Origin: Oleiagrimonas sp963817755
GTDB lineage: Bacteria > Pseudomonadota > Gammaproteobacteria > Xanthomonadales > Rhodanobacteraceae
Assembly (NCBI GenBank): GCA_963817755.1
Contig: CAWFPB010000003.1
Coordinates: 62,001 to 126,000 of the forward strand
Direction: 5' to 3'
Length of the DNA stretch: 64,000 bases
Shown piece by piece: positions 19,573 through 27,152 of the stretch. The position numbers and the translations under genes are program-made. Numbering within the stretch: position 1 is the first letter of the stretch; every line of letters starts with the position of its first letter. The notes beneath the pieces are model-generated. The model saw only the letters and a program-made list of their open reading frames with translations. It was not told the origin of the DNA and did no database searches.

Positions 19573-20585
19573 GGCGGTCCTCCATGATGTTCCGCACCGC
19601 GACCTTCCTGGCTGGCCTGGCGATGGCGTGGATGCTGCAAGCGCAGGACGCGCCGGCGCCGGCCTCCAGCGCCGCCAGTCCGGCGCATGCCATGCACACG
19701 ACGCAGGATTGGAAACCCGCCGGCCACGACGGGCACGCCATGGACATGCCGAAACCCGCCAAGACCGGCACGGCCGCAACGCCGGCCATGCCGATGGCGT
19801 CGAAGTCGTCCATGAACTCGATGACCTCCAAGTCCTCCATGCCCGGGATGGACATGGGCTCGATGCAGGGCGGCGGTCCGCCGCCTGGCGCACGCGATCC
19901 GGACTATTCGGACGGCATTGCCTTCCCGCCGGATCGCGATGCCCACATGCACGGCGACCAGCGCGTGGGCATGTTCCTGATCGACCGGCTGGAATACGTG
20001 CACACCGCCGACGGCCACAGCGGTGTTCTCGACGGTCAGGCCTGGTATGGCGGCGACCTGGACAAGGCGACGCTGAAATTCGAGGCCGACGCCAGCGGCG
20101 GGCGCGTCAACGATGCGCGCGTGGAGGCTCTGTGGAGCCACGCGGTCAGCGCGTTCTGGGACACCCAGCTGGGCGTGCGCCACGACGGCGGCGACGGGCC
20201 TGCCCGCGAGTGGGCGGCGTTCGGGGTGCAGGGGCTGGCCCCGTACTGGTTCGACGTGCAGGCCACGGCCTACGTTGGCGCGTCCGGGCGCACTGCGGCG
20301 CGGCTGGATGTCGAATACGAGGTGCTGTTTACCCAGCGCCTGATCCTGACGCCGAAGTTCGAGCTCAACGCCTACGGCAGGGACGACCCCCAACGCGGCA
20401 TCGGTCGCGGCCTGTCCGATGCGTCGTTCGGCCTGCGCCTGCGTTACGAGATCCGGCGCCGCTTCGCGCCCTACCTGGGCGTGACCTGGTCGCGGCGCTT
20501 CAGTCGCAGCGCCGACCTGGCCCGCAGCCGCGGCGAGTCGAGTTCCGGACATGCATGGGTGGCCGGGGTACGCGTATGGTGGTAG
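19569..20585 (+). CDS. copB: Outer membrane copper resistance protein CopB
   Basis: CopB (338 aa) is an outer-membrane beta-barrel that works with CopA. A signal peptide (FLAGLAMAWMLQAQD) is followed by a low-complexity Met/His/Ser-rich stretch up to residue 110 (KPAGHDGHAMDMPKP, SSMPGMDMGSMQ), then the conserved HGDQRVGMFLIDRLEY and barrel strands ending with an aromatic residue (GVRVWW), as outer-membrane proteins do. Its ATG overlaps the copA stop. Confidence 0.93.
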   Translation: MRRSSMMFRTATFLAGLAMAWMLQAQDAPAPASSAASPAHAMHTTQDWKPAGHDGHAMDMPKPAKTGTAATPAMPMASKSSMNSMTSKSSMPGMDMGSMQGGGPPPGARDPDYSDGIAFPPDRDAHMHGDQRVGMFLIDRLEYVHTADGHSGVLDGQAWYGGDLDKATLKFEADASGGRVNDARVEALWSHAVSAFWDTQLGVRHDGGDGPAREWAAFGVQGLAPYWFDVQATAYVGASGRTAARLDVEYEVLFTQRLILTPKFELNAYGRDDPQRGIGRGLSDASFGLRLRYEIRRRFAPYLGVTWSRRFSRSADLARSRGESSSGHAWVAGVRVWW

Positions 20586-20610
20586 TCCCCGTACTCAAGG
20601 AGTACCGATC

Positions 20611-21219
20611 ATGAAGTGTCTGCGAAGCTTGATCGTCCTGATCATCCTCGCCCTCGTCGTCGGAGGCGCCTGGGTGTATTCGGGCAGCTACGACATCGGC
20701 GCGGACGTGCCGCACTGGAGCGTGACGCAAAAGGTGGTCTCGGAACTTCGCGACCGCTCGATCGCAGTGCGCGCCGAGCATGTCGGCAAGGTTCCCGACC
20801 TGAACGATCCGGCCCTGGTCAAGCTCGGTGCCCAGCACTACCACGAGATGTGCACCGGCTGTCACCTGGCGCCGGGCAAGACGTCCTCGGAGATGCGCCA
20901 GGGCCTCTATCCGAAGCCGCCGAACCTGACCCGCTTCGCGCCCGACCCGCGCAAGGCGTTCTGGGTCATCAAGCACGGCATCAAGATGAGCGCGATGCCG
21001 GCCTGGGGCAAGACCCACGACGATCACAAGATCTGGGCGATGGTGGCCTATCTGCAGGCGCAGCCGCACATGAGCGTGGAGCGGTACCAGAGACTTTCCG
21101 CCGGCGGCGAGGACGACGACCACGGCGGTGAGCAGGGTCCCGCGGTACCGGCTTCCGCGCCGGCCGCGGCGTCCTCGTCCGCGCTCGCGGTACCGGCCAC
21201 GGCCGCGTCCTCGCCCTAG
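20611..21219 (+). CDS. Membrane-anchored class I cytochrome c
   Basis: A 202-aa protein with an uncleaved N-terminal helix (SLIVLIILALVVGGAWVY), a single haem-c motif CTGCH near residue 90 (YHEMCTGCHLAP), and a Met ligand candidate in MSAMPAWGKTHDD. The last 40 residues are Ala/Pro/Ser-rich. Start ATG 20611 follows AAGGAG. It trails copB by 25 bp and is probably co-transcribed. A cytochrome could take electrons from CopA or reduce it; that link is inferred. Confidence 0.85.
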   Translation: MKCLRSLIVLIILALVVGGAWVYSGSYDIGADVPHWSVTQKVVSELRDRSIAVRAEHVGKVPDLNDPALVKLGAQHYHEMCTGCHLAPGKTSSEMRQGLYPKPPNLTRFAPDPRKAFWVIKHGIKMSAMPAWGKTHDDHKIWAMVAYLQAQPHMSVERYQRLSAGGEDDDHGGEQGPAVPASAPAAASSSALAVPATAASSP

Positions 21220-21251
21220 TCAGGGCGCCCGCAGCGGTTTCGCCGCGGTTT

Positions 21252-22196
21252 TCAGTGCGCGTGACCGTGGTCGAAACGGCACGGTCGCGCACTGTCCTCG
21301 CCGGGGGCGCAGTGGTCGGTCTGCAACGTGGTGTGGGTGATGCCGAAGCGCTCGCGCAGCATCGCCTCGATGTCGCGGCGGGTGTCGTGGCAGTCGATCT
21401 CGGGGCTGACCAGCACGTGCGCGGCCAGGGCCGGCATGTCCGAGGTCACTTCCCACACGTGCAGGTCGTCCAGGCGATTGACGTGCGGCATGGCCAGGAT
21501 GGCCGCGGAAATGTCGTCCGGATGCAGGTCCGGCGGCGCGGCCTCCAGGAACACGCGCCCGGAGGCGCGCACCAGGCCGTACCCGGCGCGGAACATCAGC
21601 ACCGCCACCAGCATTGCGGCCAGGGCGTCGGCGCGGTCCCAGCCGGTCCACCAGATGATGCCGCCGGCCACGGCGGTGGCGATGAACGCGTACAGGTCGG
21701 TGAGGATGTGCTGGAAGCTGCCCTCGACGTTGAGGCTGCGGCGGTTGGCCTTGCCCATCAGCCAGACCGCGGCCAGGTTCACCACGATCCCGGCCAGGGC
21801 GATGCCGGCGACCCAGCGGCCGTCGACCTGCGGCGGGGAGATCAGGCGCTGCACGGCTTCGACCGCGAACACCGCCGACAGCACCAGCAGGGTCAGGCCG
21901 TTGGCCTGCGCGCTGAGGATCTCGGCGCGCTTGTAGCCGAAGGTGAAGCGCCCGCGCGCAGGGCGCCGGGCCAGGCGCATGGCCACCAGCGCCAGGGCGA
22001 TCGCGCCGGCGTCGGTCAGCATGTGGCCGGCATCGGTCAGCAGCGCCAGCGAGGAGGCGAGGATGCCCACCACCACCTCCAGCGCCATGTAGCCCAGCAG
22101 CAACAGCAGTGCCAGGGTCAGGTAGCGGCTGTCGGCGTCGACGGCCACGCCGTGGGCGTGGTGGTGGTCGTGTCCGTGGGCGTGCGGGGTGTTCAT
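21252..22196 (-). CDS. CzcD-like CDF zinc/cobalt/cadmium exporter
   Basis: A 314-aa cation diffusion facilitator of the CzcD/ZitB type. The N-terminus is a His-rich cytoplasmic segment (HAHGHDHHHAHG). Six helices follow with LLTDAGHMLTDAGAIAL in helix 2 and HILTDLYAFIATAV in helix 5, both HxxxD metal sites. The C-terminal domain carries LDDLHVWEVTSDMPALAAHV and ends CRFDHGHAH. Start ATG 22196 (MNTPHAHGHD) is used because the His-rich segment opens most family members. It exports Zn, Co or Cd by proton exchange. Confidence 0.93.
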   Translation of the reverse strand: MNTPHAHGHDHHHAHGVAVDADSRYLTLALLLLLGYMALEVVVGILASSLALLTDAGHMLTDAGAIALALVAMRLARRPARGRFTFGYKRAEILSAQANGLTLLVLSAVFAVEAVQRLISPPQVDGRWVAGIALAGIVVNLAAVWLMGKANRRSLNVEGSFQHILTDLYAFIATAVAGGIIWWTGWDRADALAAMLVAVLMFRAGYGLVRASGRVFLEAAPPDLHPDDISAAILAMPHVNRLDDLHVWEVTSDMPALAAHVLVSPEIDCHDTRRDIEAMLRERFGITHTTLQTDHCAPGEDSARPCRFDHGHAH

Positions 22197-22288
22197 CGGT
22201 GCTCCGGTGCGATGGCGGGGCGAGCATACGACCACCGACCGGTGTTATGACATGACACGTTGGCCGGGCGGCGCGCTACGCTGGCGCG

Positions 22289-23407
22289 ATGCGTTCCTCC
22301 GCGTTCTTCTTCCTGCCGGTGTTTCGTCGCCATGCCCTGCCGATGTCGCTGGCCGCGCTGACGGCGATCCTGGGCGTGCTCGACCCGCGGCCGTGGAAGG
22401 ACTGGCTGGACTGGCTCGATCCGCGCGTGCTGGCCAGCCTGCTGGCGTTGCTGGCGGTGGCCCAGGGCATCCGCGAGAGCGGCTGGGTGCAGCGCATCGC
22501 CCGGCGCATGCTGACCCACGTGCATTCGCAGCGGGCGCTGGTGCTGTGGCTGCTGGCGCTGGCGGCGCTGTCGTCGATGCTGCTGACCAACGACGTCAGC
22601 CTGTTCCTGCTGCTGCCGCTGGTGCTGGCCCTGTGCGAGCGGGTCGCGCTGCCACGCCTGCGCGTGGTGGCACTGGTGGCGCTGGCGGTCAATGCCGGCT
22701 CGGCGCTGAGCCCGGTGGGCAATCCGCAGAACCTGCTGCTGTGGCATCACGCCGGCGTCGGCATGGGGCAGTTCGTGCGGGCCATGGCGCCGGTGGTGGC
22801 GCTGATGGCGGCCTGCCTGCTGCTGTTCGCCTGGGTCCTGGTGCCCGGGCGGGTGCTGGAGCACGTCGAGGCGCCGCCGCCGCACACGCCGCTGGACACA
22901 CGACTGGGCACACTCTCGCTGTGGCTGTTGCTGGGCCTGCTGGTGGCGATGCAGACGAGGCACGCGTTCGCGGCCCTGGGCGTGGTCATGATGGTGTTTG
23001 CGATGGTCCGTCGCGGCATGCTGGCGCGCCTGGACTGGGGCCTGGTACTCACCATCGCGTTGATGTTCACCGGCCTGGGCCACCTGGCCGACCTGCCGGC
23101 CACGCACCGCCTGGTGGACCGCCTCGGTCTGGTCGATCCGCACACCGGGCTGCTGGCCGGCGTGTTGCTGTCGCAGGCGGTCAGCAACGTGCCCGCCACG
23201 GTGACGCTGTTGCACCACGTGCCCGACCTGTTGTGGCTGGCGGTGGCAGTGAACATCGGCGGCAGCGGCCTGGCGATCGGTTCGCTGGCCAACCTGATTG
23301 CGTTGCGCCTGGAAGGCAGCCGGGCAGCCTGGCGGGTGTTCCACGCCATCTCCCTGCCATACCTGGCACTGGTGTTCGCGCTGGCCTGGTGGTGGCTGCG
23401 TCCCTGA
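22289..23407 (+). CDS. ArsB/NhaD (ion transporter superfamily) permease
   Basis: A 372-aa polytopic protein, about 10 helices, of the CitM/ArsB/NhaD anion-transporter superfamily. Signature elements are SSMLLTNDVSLFLLLPLV, NAGSALSPVGNPQNLLLW (the NPQN re-entrant loop) and LLSQAVSNVPATVTLL (the second, symmetry-related loop). It resembles the YbiR group. The substrate is unknown; an oxyanion, dicarboxylate or Na+/H+ exchange role are all possible. It is divergent from the CDF exporter and 55 bp upstream of the MerR gene. Confidence 0.82.
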   Translation: MRSSAFFFLPVFRRHALPMSLAALTAILGVLDPRPWKDWLDWLDPRVLASLLALLAVAQGIRESGWVQRIARRMLTHVHSQRALVLWLLALAALSSMLLTNDVSLFLLLPLVLALCERVALPRLRVVALVALAVNAGSALSPVGNPQNLLLWHHAGVGMGQFVRAMAPVVALMAACLLLFAWVLVPGRVLEHVEAPPPHTPLDTRLGTLSLWLLLGLLVAMQTRHAFAALGVVMMVFAMVRRGMLARLDWGLVLTIALMFTGLGHLADLPATHRLVDRLGLVDPHTGLLAGVLLSQAVSNVPATVTLLHHVPDLLWLAVAVNIGGSGLAIGSLANLIALRLEGSRAAWRVFHAISLPYLALVFALAWWWLRP

Positions 23408-23421
23408 GTCCGTTCCCGAAA

Positions 23422-23456
23422 CCCTTGACCCTGGACCATGGTCAAGGGTTTAAGCT
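23422..23456 (+). promoter_or_regulatory. MerR-type promoter/operator of the copper regulator-ATPase pair
   Basis: A 9-bp perfect inverted repeat, CCCTTGACC (23422-23430) and GGTCAAGGG (23440-23448), overlaps a -35 TTGACC (23425-23430). TAAGCT (23451-23456) is a possible -10 after a 20-bp spacer. The overlong spacer with an operator inside it is the hallmark of MerR-regulated promoters. The predicted transcription start falls at about the ATG at 23463, so the mRNA would be leaderless or nearly so. Confidence 0.75.
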
Positions 23457-23462
23457 TGGGGC

Positions 23463-23888
23463 ATGAACCCACCCGCCACCCGTCACCTGCGCATCGGCGC
23501 GCTGGCCCGCGAGGCCGGCGTCGGCGTCGACACGATCCGCTACTACGAGCGCGAGGGACTGCTGCCCGAACCGCGTCGCCGTGCGTCCGGCTATCGCGAT
23601 TACGACGCCGGTGCCGTCACGCAACTGCGCTTCATCCGCCGCGCCAAGGGCCTGGGCTTCAGCCTGGACGACATCCGCGAGCTGCTGGCGCTGTCGTCCG
23701 ATCGCGACCAGGGCGTGTCCGGCGTCAAGGCGCGTGCCGAGACGCGCCTGGCCGACGTGGAACACCGTATTCGCGAATTGCGCCGCGTGCAGCGCGGCCT
23801 CAGGCAACTGATCGACGCCTGCCCCGGTCACGGCGACCTGGCGCAGTGCCCCATTCTCAAGGCCCTTTCGGGCAAGGAGGAAGCATGA
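23463..23888 (+). CDS. MerR-family heavy-metal-responsive regulator (CueR-like)
   Basis: A 141-aa MerR regulator. The winged helix-turn-helix is at residues 10-45 (LRIGALAREAGVGVDTIRYYE), then RGYRDY-type SGYRDYDAGAV, a long dimer helix, and a metal-binding loop CPGHGDLAQC with two Cys separated by eight residues. That spacing resembles the CueR/HMR group, though the exact metal (Cu(I) versus Zn/Cd) is not decided by it. The stop overlaps the start of the Cu-ATPase, which makes copper the likely inducer. Confidence 0.9.
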   Translation: MNPPATRHLRIGALAREAGVGVDTIRYYEREGLLPEPRRRASGYRDYDAGAVTQLRFIRRAKGLGFSLDDIRELLALSSDRDQGVSGVKARAETRLADVEHRIRELRRVQRGLRQLIDACPGHGDLAQCPILKALSGKEEA

Positions 23889-26380
23889 CTTCCCCGCGTA
23901 TCGCCTTCCCGCTGGACGACGCCCACGCCGTCGACCCCAACTGCGGCATGTCCGTGAGCCTGGATTCACATCGCCACGCGGATCACGACGGCCGCCGCTA
24001 CTTCTTCTGCGGCGACGGCTGCCTGGAGAAATTCCGCGCCGACCCCGAGGCGATCCGCGCCAAGGGCCGCCATCGCGAGATCGATAAGGGCCGCATGGAC
24101 CCGGTCTGCGGCATGCGCACCGATCCGGAGCATCCAAAGCACAGCACCGAACACGAAGGGCACGCCTACCACTTCTGCTCGGCGGGCTGCCGCGAGAAGT
24201 TCCAGGCCGAGCCGGAACGCTGGCTGGGCGACGCGCCTGCCGCGGCGCCGGCACCGAAGAACGCGCTCTACACCTGCCCGATGGATCCGGAAATCCAGCA
24301 GGTCGGGCCGGGCGATTGCCCCATATGCGGCATGGCGCTGGAGCCGATGATGCCCAGCGCGGACGACGACGACGGCAGCGAGCTCAAGGTCATGTCGCGC
24401 AAGTTCTGGACCCTGGTGGCGCTGACCATACCGGTATTCGTGCTGGCGATGGCGCCGCACATGGGTGTTGGACGACTGCCCGCGCCCTGGGATGCGGTCG
24501 GCGGCTGGGTCGAGGCCGTGCTGGCCAGCGTCGTGGTGCTGTGGGGTGGCGCCAGCTTCTTCCAGCGGGGCTGGCGCTCGCTCCGGCCCTGGCATCCGAA
24601 CATGTACACCCTGATCGCCCTGGGCACCGGCGTAAGCTGGTTGTACAGCGCCGTGGCCTTCCTGCTGCCGGGTCTGTTCCCGGCCGGCTTCCGCAATGCG
24701 CAGGGGCAGGTGGGCGTGTACTTCGAGTCGGCCGCGGTGATCGTCACCCTGGTCACGCTGGGCGATTTTCTCGAATTGCGCGCGCGCCGGCGCACCGGCG
24801 ACGCGCTCAAAGCGCTGCTCAACCTGGCGCCGAAGACGGCGCGCCGCGTGGCCGGGGACGGCAGCGAAACGGATGTGCCGCTGGACAGCGTGAAGGTCGG
24901 CGACCGGCTGCGCGTGCGCCCGGGCGAGAAGGTGCCGGTGGACGGCGAGGTCGTGGAGGGATCCAGCCACGTCGACGAGTCCATGCTCACCGGCGAGCCG
25001 ATCCCGGTGGCCAAGCAGGCCGGCGACACGGTCACCGGCGGCACCGTCAACCAGGATGGCAGCGTGGTGATGCGCGCGCAGAAGGTCGGTGGCGAGACCA
25101 TGCTGGCGCAGATCGTGGCGCTGGTGGCACAGGCACAGCGCAGCAAGGCCCCGCTGCAACGCATTGCCGATCGCGTGTCGGCGGTGTTCGTGCCTACCGT
25201 GGTGGGGGTGGCGGCGCTGGCCTTCGTGGTCTGGACCTTCGTCGGACCCGAGCCGCGCCTGGCGCATGCGCTGATCGCCTCGGTGTCGGTGCTGGTGATC
25301 GCCTGTCCCTGCGCGCTGGGCCTGGCTACGCCGATCTCGATCATGGTCGCCAGCGGCCGCGGCGCGCAGCACGGCGTGCTGTTCCGCGATGCCGGCGCGA
25401 TCGAGGCGCTGCGCGCGGTCGACACCCTGGTGGTGGACAAGACCGGCACCCTGACCGAGGGCAAGCCGTCGCTGCGCGAGGTGGTGGCGCTGGGCGGGGC
25501 CGAGCGTGCGCACGCGCTGGCGCTGGCCGCCGCGCTGGAGCGTTCCAGCGAACACCCGCTGGCGCGCGCCATCCTGGCCGCGGCCGAGGAGGCGTCGCTG
25601 CCGTTGCCGGCCGTGGAGGACTTCAAGGCGCCCACCGGCCGCGGCGTGCAGGGACGCATCGACGGCAAAACCGTGCTGCTGGGCAACGCGCAACTGCTGC
25701 GCGAGCACGCCATCGACATCGACGATGATGCCGCCGCGCGCGCCGAGCAGCTGCGCGGTGACGGCGCCACGGTGATGTTCCTGGCCGAGGACGGGCACAT
25801 CCGGGCGCTGCTGGCCGTGGCCGACCGCATCCGCGCGGACGCGGCCGAAGCGGTGCGTGCGCTGCATGCCGAAGGCCTGCGCCTGCGCATGCTGACCGGC
25901 GACAACGCCACCACGGCGCAGGCCGTCGCCGACGCGCTGGGCATCGACGAGGTCGAGGCCGGGCTGTCCCCGCAGGACAAGGCCGCGGCGGTGGACAAGC
26001 TCAAGGCCGAGGGCCGCCGCGTGGCCATGGCCGGCGACGGCATCAACGATGCGCCCGCGCTGGCCGCGGCCGATGTCGGCATCGCCATGGGCAGCGGCAC
26101 GGACGTGGCCATGGAGAGCGCGCAGGTGACCCTGGTCAAGGGCGAACTGGGCGGTCTGATCCGCGCGCGCCGGCTCTCGCGCGCCACGGTCGGCAACATC
26201 CACCAGAACCTGTTTTTCGCCTTCGTCTACAACGCGCTGGGCGTGCCGCTGGCGGCGGGCGTGCTGTATCCGGTGTTCGGCATCCTGCTGTCGCCGATGA
26301 TCGCGGCCGCGGCGATGAGCCTGTCCTCGGTGTCGGTGGTGTCCAACGCGCTGCGCCTGCGCAAGGTGGACCTGGGGTAG
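23885..26380 (+). CDS. copA: Cu(I)-exporting P1B-type ATPase with two YHS domains and a heavy-metal-binding domain
   Basis: An 831-aa copper exporter. In place of HMA domains the N-terminus has two YHS domains (VDPNCGMSV...FFCGDGCLEKF, residues 17-55; MDPVCGMRT...FCSAGCREKF, 74-114) and a heavy-metal-binding domain (CPMDPEI...DCPICGMALEP, about 133-160). The P1B-1 core follows with the CPC motif (ACPCALGLATP), DKTGTLTEG phosphorylation site, SSEHPLA, GDGINDAPALA, and the Cu(I) helix motifs FVYNALGVPL and MSLSSVSVVSNALRL. Start ATG 23885 overlaps the MerR stop (ATGA) and has GGAGGAAG just upstream; the longer frame is spurious. Confidence 0.96.
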   Translation: MTSPRIAFPLDDAHAVDPNCGMSVSLDSHRHADHDGRRYFFCGDGCLEKFRADPEAIRAKGRHREIDKGRMDPVCGMRTDPEHPKHSTEHEGHAYHFCSAGCREKFQAEPERWLGDAPAAAPAPKNALYTCPMDPEIQQVGPGDCPICGMALEPMMPSADDDDGSELKVMSRKFWTLVALTIPVFVLAMAPHMGVGRLPAPWDAVGGWVEAVLASVVVLWGGASFFQRGWRSLRPWHPNMYTLIALGTGVSWLYSAVAFLLPGLFPAGFRNAQGQVGVYFESAAVIVTLVTLGDFLELRARRRTGDALKALLNLAPKTARRVAGDGSETDVPLDSVKVGDRLRVRPGEKVPVDGEVVEGSSHVDESMLTGEPIPVAKQAGDTVTGGTVNQDGSVVMRAQKVGGETMLAQIVALVAQAQRSKAPLQRIADRVSAVFVPTVVGVAALAFVVWTFVGPEPRLAHALIASVSVLVIACPCALGLATPISIMVASGRGAQHGVLFRDAGAIEALRAVDTLVVDKTGTLTEGKPSLREVVALGGAERAHALALAAALERSSEHPLARAILAAAEEASLPLPAVEDFKAPTGRGVQGRIDGKTVLLGNAQLLREHAIDIDDDAAARAEQLRGDGATVMFLAEDGHIRALLAVADRIRADAAEAVRALHAEGLRLRMLTGDNATTAQAVADALGIDEVEAGLSPQDKAAAVDKLKAEGRRVAMAGDGINDAPALAAADVGIAMGSGTDVAMESAQVTLVKGELGGLIRARRLSRATVGNIHQNLFFAFVYNALGVPLAAGVLYPVFGILLSPMIAAAAMSLSSVSVVSNALRLRKVDLG

Positions 26381-26470
26381 GGTGGGCGTCGTCCGCCCTG
26401 GGTGCCGGGGTTATCCAGCAGAGTCCGTGCTCCGTCCGCATGCATGACCGGTTCGCGAACACCCGGGACC

Positions 26471-26506
26471 CCTTCCCCTGCCTGCAGGGGAAGGCCGGGA
26501 TGGGGT
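26471..26506. repeat. Intergenic hairpin element (Xanthomonadales-type GC-rich palindrome)
   Basis: CCTTCCCCTG and CAGGGGAAGG form a perfect 10-bp stem with a 4-nt loop, followed by CCGGGATGGGGT. The same design (purine/pyrimidine hairpin followed by G-rich GGGNTGGGGT) occurs at 58251-58283. It lies between two convergent genes and may also serve as a terminator. The rest of 26381-26631 shows nothing else recognisable. Confidence 0.55.
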
Positions 26507-26631
26507 GGCGCCGAAGGCGCCGGGGATGCGTGCGGCAGGTGCGCGGCAACCCCGCCTCGATCCTCCACTGGAAGGGGAGGTGACCGGCTTGCGCAGTGGC
26601 ATCCGGACCGGGCCGGGCGGCTCGGCCGGTT

Positions 26632-27069
26632 TCAGGCGCCGATGTCCTCGTCCCACAGGGTCGGATGTTCGGCGATGAACGTGCGCATCAGCTCGATGCA
26701 GGTGGCATCGTCGAGCACGTCCACGCGCACCCCACGCGAGCGCAGCAGTTCTTCCTCGCCCATGAAGGTGTCGTGTTCGCCGACCACCACGTGGCCGATG
26801 CCGTAGAGCAGGATCGCGCCGCTGCACATCGCGCAGGGCGAGAGCGTGGTGTACAGCGTCGAGGCCCGGTAGACCGCGGCCGGCAGCCGCCCGGCGTGCT
26901 CCAGGGCATCCATCTCGCCGTGAAGGATCGCGCTGCCGCGTTGCACGCGACGGTTGTGGCCGCGGCCGAGGATGCGTCCCTCGTGGACCAGCGCCGAGCC
27001 GATCGGGATGCCACCCTCGTCGCGTCCCTTGCGGGCCTCCTCAATGGCCGCCTGCATACCTGCATCCAT
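26632..27069 (-). CDS. Cytosine deaminase, yeast Fcy1-type
   Basis: A 145-aa zinc deaminase of the CDA/dCMP fold. LHGEMDAL supplies the Zn His and catalytic Glu, and LYTTLSPCAMCSGAI the two Zn Cys. The whole chain tracks the yeast cytosine deaminase: GRGHNRRVQRGSAILHGEMD, the C-terminal MRTFIAEHPTLWDEDIGA, and the length. It should convert cytosine to uracil for pyrimidine salvage. Most bacteria use the unrelated CodA amidohydrolase instead. Start ATG 27069 (MDAGMQAAIEEARKG) matches family N-termini. A tRNA-adenosine deaminase is less likely given the C-terminus. Confidence 0.85.
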   Translation of the reverse strand: MDAGMQAAIEEARKGRDEGGIPIGSALVHEGRILGRGHNRRVQRGSAILHGEMDALEHAGRLPAAVYRASTLYTTLSPCAMCSGAILLYGIGHVVVGEHDTFMGEEELLRSRGVRVDVLDDATCIELMRTFIAEHPTLWDEDIGA

Positions 27070-27152
27070 GATCCTGACTCCCGAATAAGCGATTCCGGCA
27101 AAAGGTAGCGCGAAGCGGTACGCGATTTGCATCCGCCGGGTACACTTCGTGC

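Noticed and set aside
23425..23445. TTGACC...GGTCAA as an FNR box before the MerR gene
   Set aside because: The half-sites are separated by far more than 4 bp; the layout fits a MerR operator.
23966..26203. A 745-codon minus-strand open frame opposite the Cu-ATPase
   Set aside because: It is an antisense artefact; composition follows the mirrored codon bias of the ATPase gene.
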